In this document: positions 1 to 5,077 of the stretch, piece by piece
How the letters are laid out: each line of letters opens with the position of its first letter
Position numbering within the stretch: the first letter of the stretch is position 1
Assembly (NCBI GenBank): GCA_021798135.1
Contig: JAJZYI010000228.1
Coordinates: 1 to 5,508 of the forward strand
From: Actinomycetes bacterium
Lineage (GTDB): Bacteria; Actinomycetota; Acidimicrobiia; Acidimicrobiales; UBA8190
Length of the DNA: 5,508 nt
Direction of reading: 5' to 3'
Translations under genes and position numbers: made by a program
Notes under the pieces: model-generated
What the model was told of the DNA's origin: nothing
The model's database searches: none
The model's input: the letters and a program-made list of their open reading frames with translations, nothing else

Positions 1-69
1 ACCAGCCGGGCGGCGACCGTCCCGCAGCCGCTCACGTCGCGGCGGGCACCACCAGCCGGGCGGCGACCG
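1..69. repeat. 19-bp direct repeat flanking the hemW stop codon
   Basis: The sequence ACCAGCCGGGCGGCGACCG occurs exactly at 1-19 and 51-69. The inner copy encodes the VAARLV end of HemW; the outer copy lies just past the stop. The 50-base period is not a multiple of three, so the duplication is not an in-frame extension. Confidence 0.9.
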
Positions 70-1168
70 CGTCGGCCAGCAGCCGGCCGCGGCGGGTGAG
101 CACCGCCCGCCCCGCCCGGCGCTCGACCAAGCCGGCCAGCTCGGGCGCGTCGGGAACGGCGGCCTCGGGCACCCCGGCGGGCGTCCGCAGGCCGAGCGCC
201 AGCGCCTCCAGGGCCTGCTGGGCGGGAGCGAGCACCTCCTCGCCGGCCTGCGGAGACCGCCCGGCGCGCACCCGGGCGACGTACCGGTCCGGCGTGCGGA
301 CGTTCCACCAGCGCCGCCCCTGCCGGTGCGAGTGCGCGGCGGAGCCGATGCCGCGGTACTCCCCGCGCGCCCAGTAGAGCCGGTTGTGCCGGCACCCGTG
401 CCCCGGGCGGGCCCAGTTCGAGATCTCCTCCCAGCGGTAGCCGGCACCCTGCAGCAGGTCGTCGGCCCGCTCGTAGCGGCGTGCCAGCACGTCGTCGTCG
501 GGGTGGCGGGACGGGTCGGCCGCGAGCGGCGTGCCGGGCTCGACCGTGAGCGCGTACACGCTGAGGTGCGGGGGCGGCGCGTCCAGCGTCAGGAGGTCGG
601 CCAGGCTGCGGTCCCAGTCCTCGTCCGACTCGCCCGCGCCCCCCATGATGAGGTCGACGTTCCACGACGCCAGGCCCGCGCCCGCCGCCGCCGCGGCTGC
701 GGCCACCAGGGCCCCCGGCGTGTGGCGGCGCCCGAGCCCCGCGAGCACGTGGGGCACCGTCGACTGGCCGCCGATCGACACCCGGGTCACGCCGGCGGCA
801 CGGTAGGCGGCCAGGCGCTCGGGGGTGACGTCCTCGGGGTTGCACTCGACCGTGACCTCGGCGCCGTGCGCGCGCGGCACGGCGTCGAGGATGGCCAGGA
901 GCAGGTCGGGGGGCAGGCGCGACGGCGTGCCGCCACCGAAGAAGACCGACGTCGCGGGCGGGATGCCCTCCTCGGCCACCGCGTGGCGAGCCTCGGCGAT
1001 GCAGGCCTCGGCGTAGTCGGCGAAGAGGTGGTCGCGGTCGACGTAGGTCGCGAAGGCGCAGTAGTCGCAGCGGGACCGGCAGAACGGCACGTGGACGTAC
1101 ACGCCGAAGCCCCCGGCCTCCCCTGCCGCGACGGCCCCCGTGCCCGGGCCCACCCCGGCGGCCCTCAC
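32..1168 (-). CDS. hemW: HemW-type radical SAM protein (heme chaperone; oxygen-independent coproporphyrinogen oxidase-like)
   Basis: HemW proteins are radical-SAM enzymes related to HemN; characterised members bind heme and deliver it to respiratory proteins rather than oxidising coproporphyrinogen. The 378-residue product is normal length for the family. After a YVHVPFC block it carries the iron-sulfur motif C30-x3-C34-x2-C37 followed by A-F; HemN would have a further Cys at the F position, so HemW is the better call. Further landmarks are GGGTPS (78-83), ECNPED (108-113), EISNWA (248-253), CRHNRLYW (259-266) and GIGSAAHS (273-280). The start is taken as GTG at 1168 because it makes a four-base GTGA overlap with the photolyase stop, which suggests translational coupling. 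GTG at 1153 is an alternative and would remove five poorly conserved residues. Several family glycine or proline positions are altered (GGQS, GGAGES, SAAHS). The reading frame stays open far upstream, but that part is only a shadow of phr and recO. Confidence 0.93.
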   Translation of the reverse strand: MRAAGVGPGTGAVAAGEAGGFGVYVHVPFCRSRCDYCAFATYVDRDHLFADYAEACIAEARHAVAEEGIPPATSVFFGGGTPSRLPPDLLLAILDAVPRAHGAEVTVECNPEDVTPERLAAYRAAGVTRVSIGGQSTVPHVLAGLGRRHTPGALVAAAAAAAGAGLASWNVDLIMGGAGESDEDWDRSLADLLTLDAPPPHLSVYALTVEPGTPLAADPSRHPDDDVLARRYERADDLLQGAGYRWEEISNWARPGHGCRHNRLYWARGEYRGIGSAAHSHRQGRRWWNVRTPDRYVARVRAGRSPQAGEEVLAPAQQALEALALGLRTPAGVPEAAVPDAPELAGLVERRAGRAVLTRRGRLLADAVAARLVVPAAT

Positions 1169-2559
1169 CGGAGCGTCCCGGCGCCCCGCTCGGCAGCGGC
1201 TGCCGCCTTCGCCTCGTCCCACCGCCGCAGGGCCTCGAGCCGCTCGGCGCCGTGGTCGACGATCGGGCCCGGGCGGCCGGGCCCGCCGGCCTCGGGGAGG
1301 TAGCGACGGACGTACGCGCCGTCGGGGTCGAAGCGTGCCCGCTGCAGGTCGGGGTTGAACACCCGGTGGAACGGGGCGGCGTCGGTCCCGACTCCGGCCA
1401 CCCACTGCCACCCGTGGTTGTTGGAGGCGATGTCCCCGTCGACGAGGTGCCACAGGAACCACCTGGCGCCCCAGCGCCAGTCGAGGTGCAGGTCCTTGAC
1501 CAGGACGCTGGCCGCGGCCATGCGCACCCGGTTGTGCATCCAGCCCTCGGCGAGCAGCTGGCGCATGCCGGCGTCGACCAGCGGGAAGCCCGTGGTGCCG
1601 GTCGCCCAGGCGGCGAACCGCCGGCGGGCGCCGGCGCCGGTGTCGACCCGCAGGTGGGCGCCGGCGGCCGCGAGCGGCGCCCACGCCGAGGCCGGGTGGT
1701 GCCACAGCACGTCCGCGTAGAACTCGCGCCAGGCCAGTTCCGTGGCCAACCGGCGCTCGCCGGGCCCGTCGCCGAGGTGCTGCAGGATGCTGCGGGGATG
1801 GATCGTGCCCAGGTGGAGGTGGGGCGACAGGCGGCTCGTGGTGTCGCCGGCGGGCCGGTCCCGGTCGGACGCGTACCGTCCGACCGGCCCGTCCACGAAG
1901 CGGCGGAGCCGGTCGTGGGCGGCGGCGGAGCCGGCCTTCGGCAGCACCGGCGCGGGACCGAGGGGCAGGCCCGCCCACCAGCCCGGCACGCCGCCCGCCC
2001 GGCCGGGCGGGTCGGGCAGCAGGTCGTCGGGCCCGGCGTCGGAGGGAGCGCCGCGCAGGCGCAGGGGCGGGACCGCCACCGGCTCCCGCTCGGCCACCCG
2101 CTCCCACGCCCGCAGGAACGGGGTGAACACCCGGAAGGGCTGCCCCTGGCCGGTGCGGGTGGTCCCGGGCGTCACCGCGTACGGCGACCCGGCGCGCACC
2201 AGGCGGCGCCCGCCGGCCTGGAGCGCCCGTGCGACCTCGCGGTCGCGACGGCGCCCGTAGGGGCCGAAGTCGGCGGTGACGACCACCGAGCCGGCGCCCA
2301 CCTCGGCCGCCAGCGCGGCGACGGCGCGCTCGGGCGGCCCCCTCCGCACGACCAGCGCGCCCCCGAGGTCGCGGTCGAGGGCCCGCACGCTCTCGGCGGC
2401 GAAGCGCCGCCGGTTCGGCCCGCAGCCGGCACGGGCCGCCCCGTCGACCACGAAGAGCGGCACGACGCCGTCGGCCCCGCCGAGTGCGGCCGCCGCGGCC
2501 AGGGCCGGGTGGTCGTCGGTGCGCAGGTCGCGGCGGAACCAGGCGACCGCCGGCGCCAC
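1165..2559 (-). CDS. phr: Class I deoxyribodipyrimidine photolyase (FAD-dependent CPD photolyase)
   Basis: The enzyme uses blue light and FADH- to split cyclobutane pyrimidine dimers in DNA. The 464-residue product has the N-terminal Rossmann antenna domain (WFRRDLRTDDHPAL, residues 7-20) and the C-terminal FAD/DNA domain: ELAWREFY (274-281), TGFPLVDAGMRQL (323-335), GWMHNRVRM (339-347), VKDLHLDWRWGARW (354-367), DGDIASNNHGWQW (374-386) and FNPDLQ (401-406). N380 corresponds to the FAD N5-contacting Asn378 of E. coli; W361 and W384 correspond to Trp359 and Trp382. No Trp occurs where E. coli has Trp306. In the antenna domain, PYGRRRD (100-106) replaces the E. coli stretch with folate contacts Asn108/Glu109. 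This argues against a folate antenna and is compatible with a deazaflavin (8-HDF), which actinobacteria can make; the cofactor is inference. The GTG start follows the recO stop directly (TAG|GTG) with no clear Shine-Dalgarno, so translation is probably coupled. The start fits the family's usual N terminus. Confidence 0.95.
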   Translation of the reverse strand: MAPAVAWFRRDLRTDDHPALAAAAALGGADGVVPLFVVDGAARAGCGPNRRRFAAESVRALDRDLGGALVVRRGPPERAVAALAAEVGAGSVVVTADFGPYGRRRDREVARALQAGGRRLVRAGSPYAVTPGTTRTGQGQPFRVFTPFLRAWERVAEREPVAVPPLRLRGAPSDAGPDDLLPDPPGRAGGVPGWWAGLPLGPAPVLPKAGSAAAHDRLRRFVDGPVGRYASDRDRPAGDTTSRLSPHLHLGTIHPRSILQHLGDGPGERRLATELAWREFYADVLWHHPASAWAPLAAAGAHLRVDTGAGARRRFAAWATGTTGFPLVDAGMRQLLAEGWMHNRVRMAAASVLVKDLHLDWRWGARWFLWHLVDGDIASNNHGWQWVAGVGTDAAPFHRVFNPDLQRARFDPDGAYVRRYLPEAGGPGRPGPIVDHGAERLEALRRWDEAKAAAAAERGAGTLR

Positions 2560-3276
2560 CTAGCGCACCGCGGTGCCGTGCAGGCTCCGCAGCCTCCGGT
2601 CGAGGTGCGCCTCGATCGCCTCGCCCACGAGCATGGCGACGTCGTCGGTGACCGGCGACGCCGGCTCGGCGAGGGCGGCGCGCAGCCCCCCGCGGAGGAT
2701 GGCCCGCAGCAGGGCCAGGCTGCCGGCACCCAAGGGGCGCCCCCGGCGGCAGGAGCGGCACAGGGCGCCGCCCTCCACCGGGTCGAACGCCACGAGCTCG
2801 GCGTCCTCGCCGCAGGCGACGCACACGTCGAGCTCGGGCGCGGCACCCTCGGATGCCAGCACCTTCAGCGCGAAGGCCGGCACCAGAAGCGGCGGATCGC
2901 CCTCGTCGAGGACCCGCAGCGCGCCGACCGCCATCTCGTACAGGCGGGGGTTGGCGTGGCCCTCCTGCGAGAGCTGGTCCACCACCTCGAGCACGGTGTA
3001 CGCCTTGCCCATGCGGCCGAGGTCGGCCCGGACGCAGCGGAACGAGTCGATGACCTCGGCCTGGGTGACGATGTGCAGCTCCCTGCCCCGCCAGCACTGC
3101 ACGGCGACATGGCTGGTGGGCTCCAGCCGCCCGCCGAACTTGGACGTCGTCCGGCGGATCCCCTTGGCCACGGCGCGGACCTTGCCGTTGTCGCGGGTCA
3201 CCAGGGTCACGATCCGGTCCGCCTCGCCCAGGCGCACCGTCCGCAGCACGACCCCCTGGTCGCGGTACAGGCTCAC
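2560..3276 (-). CDS. recO: DNA repair protein RecO
   Basis: RecO helps load RecA onto SSB-coated single strands and anneals complementary strands in the RecFOR pathway. The 238-residue product has the typical N-terminal OB-fold start (SLYRDQGVVLRTVRLGEADR, residues 2-21), followed by LVTRDNGKVRAVAKGIRR (25-42) and FGGRLEP (47-53). The helical C-terminal domain carries a zinc-finger-like pair C152-x2-C155 and C173-x2-C176. Length matches the family. The GTG start at 3276 overlaps the stop of the small membrane protein gene by four bases (GTGA), and GGGAG lies about nine bases upstream as a plausible ribosome-binding site. Its stop abuts the photolyase start. Closeness to uppS is a known actinobacterial arrangement (Rv2362c/Rv2361c in Mycobacterium tuberculosis), which supports both calls. 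Nothing looks broken. Confidence 0.96.
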   Translation of the reverse strand: MSLYRDQGVVLRTVRLGEADRIVTLVTRDNGKVRAVAKGIRRTTSKFGGRLEPTSHVAVQCWRGRELHIVTQAEVIDSFRCVRADLGRMGKAYTVLEVVDQLSQEGHANPRLYEMAVGALRVLDEGDPPLLVPAFALKVLASEGAAPELDVCVACGEDAELVAFDPVEGGALCRSCRRGRPLGAGSLALLRAILRGGLRAALAEPASPVTDDVAMLVGEAIEAHLDRRLRSLHGTAVR

Positions 3277-3482
3277 CCTGGCCGGCTCCCGCCGCCGTCT
3301 CCCGGCACAGCGCTGGCGCGGCGCCGCGAGCCGCGACCGCCCAGGCGCGTGCCCAGCACGATCATCCCCACGATGCCGGCGGCGGTCAGCAGGATCGCGA
3401 GCGCCCCGGGGTAGCCGGCGACCGCCATCACCACCACCCCGCCGAGCACCACCAGACCGAACAGGATGGCCAGCGTCCGCAT
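3273..3482 (-). CDS. Small two-helix membrane protein of unknown function
   Basis: I do not recognise this 69-residue protein. From ATG at 3482 it begins with a hydrophobic helix (about residues 3-22, LAILFGLVVLGG core), a short turn with GYPG (23-26), a second helix (about 27-44), then a basic, Gly/Arg-rich cytosolic tail (RLGGRGSRRR, 46-55) ending in a flexible Gly/Ser/Pro segment. Two membrane segments with a positively charged tail suggest a hairpin in the membrane with both ends inside. The start is supported by GAGG eight bases upstream and a GAGGGG run touching the ATG. The frame is open upstream to 3614, but that stretch is a Gly/Arg-rich translation of tandem repeat DNA and is probably not translated. 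The stop overlaps the recO start (GTGA), so the gene sits in the recO-phr-hemW unit. It is most likely real because of the RBS, coupling and hydrophobic pattern; function is unknown. Confidence 0.7.
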   Translation of the reverse strand: MRTLAILFGLVVLGGVVVMAVAGYPGALAILLTAAGIVGMIVLGTRLGGRGSRRRASAVPGDGGGSRPG

Positions 3483-3497
3483 CCCCTCAGCCTCGCA

Positions 3498-3620
3498 CAT
3501 CCCCCGCCCGGCACGACCGCAGCCGGCCCGCCGGCCCCTTCGCGCCGTGCCCGCCATCCCCCACCCGGCACGACCGCAGCCGGCCCGCCGGCCCCTTCGC
3601 GCCGTGCCCGCCATCCCCCG
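3498..3620. repeat. 57-bp tandem direct repeat (two full copies plus a partial third)
   Basis: Copy 1 spans 3498-3554 and copy 2 spans 3555-3611. They differ at a single base (G versus A at unit position 9, i.e. 3506 and 3563). A third copy starts at 3612 and diverges after about nine bases. Each unit contains a tight palindrome GCCGGCCCGCCGGC (3522-3535 and 3579-3592) nested within a wider inverted repeat GGCACG...CGTGCC. The block fills most of the gap between the uppS stop and the small membrane protein start. No function is known to me. Confidence 0.95.
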
Positions 3621-3653
3621 GCCCCGGGAGCGGCCCCGGCGGGTGCCGCCCGC

Positions 3654-4388
3654 TCAGGACCGGACGCCGCCGTAGCGGCGCTCGCGCCGCTGGTACTCGG
3701 CCACGGCGTCGAAGAGGTCCCGGCGGCGGAAGTCGGGCCACAGCACGTCCGTGAACACCAGCTCCGAGTAGGCCAGCTCCCACAGCAGGAAGTTCGAGAT
3801 CCGGTACTCGCCCGAGGTGCGCACCACGAGGTCGGGATCCGGTGCGTCCGGGTGGTACAGCCGGGACCGCAGGGAACGCTCGTCCACCTTGTCGGCCGGC
3901 ACGCCGTCGCGCACCAGCTGCCGGACGGCGTCCACGATCTCGGCGCGGCCGCCGTAGTTGAACGCCATGGTCAGGGTCAGGCGCCGGTTGCCCGCGGTCA
4001 GGCCCGCCGACTCGTCCATGCGCCGCAGGACCCGCCGGGGCACCCGCCAGTCGCGCCGGCCGGCGAACCGGATGCGGACGCCCTTGGCGTGCAGCTCGTC
4101 ACGGCGGCGGAGCAGCAGCGACTCGTTGAACCCCATGAGGTAGCGCACCTCGTCGGTGGGCCGGCGCCAGTTCTCGGTCGAGAACGCGAACATGGTCAGC
4201 CAGCGCACGCCGATGTCGAGGGCGCCGTCGACGGTGTCGAGCAGGGCCGCCTCGCCCGCCGCGTGGCCCTCCGTGCGCGGCAGGCCCCGCTGGCTCGCCC
4301 ACCGCCCGTTCCCGTCCATCACGCACGCCACGTGCGACGGCACGCGCTCGAGGTCGATGTCGGGCGGGACGTCGTCGGGCGCGGTCAC
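3654..4388 (-). CDS. uppS: Polyprenyl diphosphate synthase (undecaprenyl/decaprenyl, cis-type)
   Basis: This cis-prenyltransferase adds isopentenyl units to an allylic diphosphate to make the long polyprenyl diphosphate that becomes the lipid carrier for peptidoglycan and other wall polymers. From GTG at 4388 the product has 244 residues, normal for the family. It shows VMDGNGRWA (23-31, with catalytic D25), FSTENWRRP (69-77), FNYGGRAEIVDA (143-154), RTSGEYRISNF (190-200, with diphosphate-binding Arg and Ser) and WELAYSELVF (203-212). The open frame reaches 4505, and GTG codons at 4415 and 4421 are in frame. The upstream part is tandem repeat, however, and a TANNNT -10 box ends seven bases before GTG 4388, pointing to a leaderless start there. 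Proximity to recO matches mycobacterial Rv2361c, a long-chain enzyme. Exact chain length cannot be read from sequence; a short-chain Z-farnesyl synthase is less likely. Confidence 0.94.
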   Translation of the reverse strand: MTAPDDVPPDIDLERVPSHVACVMDGNGRWASQRGLPRTEGHAAGEAALLDTVDGALDIGVRWLTMFAFSTENWRRPTDEVRYLMGFNESLLLRRRDELHAKGVRIRFAGRRDWRVPRRVLRRMDESAGLTAGNRRLTLTMAFNYGGRAEIVDAVRQLVRDGVPADKVDERSLRSRLYHPDAPDPDLVVRTSGEYRISNFLLWELAYSELVFTDVLWPDFRRRDLFDAVAEYQRRERRYGGVRS

Positions 4389-4395
4389 GGGCGCG

Positions 4396-4401
4396 AAGCT
4401 A
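4396..4401 (-). promoter_or_regulatory. Putative -10 box of uppS, leaderless type
   Basis: Read on the minus strand the hexamer is TAGCTT, fitting the actinobacterial TANNNT -10 consensus, preceded by GGGA. Seven bases separate it from GTG 4388, so transcription would start at or next to the codon. No convincing -35 hexamer is visible. It stands out as an A/T-rich point in a GC-rich stretch. The plus-strand helicase gene start has the same GGGATAGC core. Confidence 0.5.
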
Positions 4402-4508
4402 TCCCGTGGAGCCACCGGCACCGCACGCGACCGGCCGTGCCGTTCCCGTGGAGGCCCCGCCGCACGCGACCGGCCGTGCCGTTCCCGAGCAGGCCGGCAC
4501 CGCACGCG
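4402..4508. repeat. Imperfect 39-42-bp tandem repeat, about three copies
   Basis: A 28-base core beginning CCGCACGCGACCGGCC is identical at 4421-4448 and 4460-4487. A third, shorter version (CCGCACGCGG) starts at 4500. Each core is preceded by a TCCCG-containing segment (4402, 4444, 4483); the spacer between that segment and the core varies by a few bases. The block lies directly upstream of the uppS start and the proposed -10 box, and its third copy runs into the hairpin at 4508-4543. Each core has a short inverted repeat GCACG...CGTGC. Confidence 0.9.
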
Positions 4509-4543
4509 GCCAGCCGCCCGGCACCTGGCGCGGGCGGCTGGCC
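4508..4543. terminator. Strong hairpin with 13-bp perfect stem, possible terminator
   Basis: The arms are 4508-4520 and 4531-4543, perfectly complementary over 13 bp, with a 10-base loop (4521-4530). There is no T tract on either side, so it is not a classical intrinsic terminator. It could stop transcription arriving from csp, as U-tract-less actinobacterial hairpins are proposed to do, or act as RNA/DNA structure upstream of uppS. Confidence 0.55.
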
Positions 4544-4562
4544 TGTCACTGCGGAAGGTGGT

Positions 4563-4593
4563 CTCCGGCCTGCGGCGGTGCGCCGCCCCGGAG
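4563..4593. terminator. Nested hairpin downstream of the cold-shock gene, possible terminator
   Basis: The outer arms CTCCGG (4563-4568) and CCGGAG (4588-4593) enclose an inner perfect stem GCGGCG (4572-4577) / CGCCGC (4581-4586) with a three-base loop. It lies next to the hairpin at 4598-4624, giving a double structure behind csp. No T tract follows it. Confidence 0.5.
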
Positions 4594-4597
4594 CGTC

Positions 4598-4624
4598 CCT
4601 GACCGGATCGGTGATCCGGTCAGG
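4598..4624 (-). terminator. Probable terminator of the cold-shock gene
   Basis: A 12-bp perfect stem (4598-4609 with 4613-4624, arm CCTGACCGGATC) closes a three-base loop and starts three bases after the csp stop codon. The structure is ideal for an intrinsic terminator hairpin, though no U tract follows, as is common in high-GC actinobacteria. It should separate csp transcription from uppS. Confidence 0.75.
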
Positions 4625-4627
4625 CGG

Positions 4628-4831
4628 TCACAGCGCGCGGACCTTGGTGGCCTGCGGGCCCTTCTGACCGGCCGAGGACTCGAACTCCACCCGCTGGCCC
4701 TCGAACAGCTCGCGGTAGCCGCTGCCCTCGATCGCCGAGTAGTGCACGAACACGTCGGAGCTGCCGTCGTCCGGCGTGAGGAACCCGTAGCCCTTGGTGG
4801 CGTTGAACCACTTGACGGTACCTTCGGCCAT
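4628..4831 (-). CDS. cspA: Cold-shock domain protein (CspA family)
   Basis: These single OB-fold proteins bind single-stranded RNA and DNA and act as RNA chaperones. The 67-residue product is the full family length. It begins MAEGTVKWFNATKGYGFLTP, with RNP1-like KGYGFL (13-18) and RNP2-like VFVHY (27-31), and ends in GPQATKVRAL. The ATG at 4831 has purine-rich AAAGG and AGGGCG stretches just upstream. The frame is open beyond 4831, but the upstream translation has no family similarity and the family N terminus fits this ATG exactly. It stands alone: strong hairpins follow it, and a divergent helicase gene lies upstream across about 250 bp. A temperature-sensing leader is possible but cannot be shown here; whether it is truly cold-induced or a constitutive paralogue is unknown. 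Confidence 0.97.
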   Translation of the reverse strand: MAEGTVKWFNATKGYGFLTPDDGSSDVFVHYSAIEGSGYRELFEGQRVEFESSAGQKGPQATKVRAL

Positions 4832-4926
4832 TTCGCCCTGCCTTTCCACGCATTGGATCTTGCGGGCGACACGGACGTCAGCCAACAACGACGCACGGGC
4901 CGCGTGTTCCTCCCGGCGCTCCCGAT

Positions 4927-4932
4927 AGCGTA
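4927..4932 (-). promoter_or_regulatory. Possible -10 box for the cold-shock gene
   Basis: On the minus strand TACGCT matches TANNNT and would give a leader of roughly 90 bases before the csp ATG, a plausible length for a cold-shock mRNA. No TTGAC-like -35 is present at the right distance. A weaker alternative, TTGGCT with a 17-base gap to CAAGAT, lies nearer the gene (about 4855-4885). The intergenic stretch 4832-5077 holds no gene that I can support. Confidence 0.3.
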
Positions 4933-5063
4933 GCGCCGGCTCTGGCGCGGTGCATGCACGCCGGCTGCACGCCGCCGCCGGCGGACCGCCGGCCCGGCGA
5001 GGCGGGCGGGCCACCACCCGCGGCGCCATGACCTGGGACGCAGTCACGCCCCGGCCGCCGGGA

Positions 5064-5069
5064 TAGCGT
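5064..5069 (+). promoter_or_regulatory. Putative -10 box of the helicase gene, leaderless type
   Basis: TAGCGT fits TANNNT, is preceded by GGGA, and lies eight bases before the GTG at 5078. This is the spacing expected when transcription starts on the first codon. There is no Shine-Dalgarno-like sequence in between, which agrees with a leaderless mRNA. No clear -35 is visible. Confidence 0.5.
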
Positions 5070-5077
5070 CGCACGGC

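Noticed and set aside
1169..3097. Very long minus-strand frame continuing hemW upstream (1021 residues in total)
   Set aside because: Its upstream two thirds are Arg/Gly/Pro/Ala-rich low-complexity translation antiphase to the clear phr and recO genes; only the part from 1168 down matches a family.
1252..3414. Plus-strand 720-codon open frame antisense to phr and recO
   Set aside because: Composition is typical of the shadow of high-GC genes, with no recognisable domain, and it overlaps two strongly identified genes.
3498..3611. CRISPR array
   Set aside because: The 57-bp units are directly contiguous with no unique spacers and only about two copies; no cas genes are present.
4402..4508. 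Short CRISPR-like repeats
   Set aside because: Intervals between the 28-base cores are only 11-12 bases and themselves repeat, so they are not spacers.
4156..4933. Plus-strand open frames across uppS and csp
   Set aside because: They are antisense shadows with Arg/Pro/Ala-rich translations and no start signals.
4832..5077. tRNA or small RNA gene in the csp-helicase spacer
   Set aside because: No cloverleaf arms or T-loop consensus were found; GC-rich palindromes alone do not support an RNA gene.
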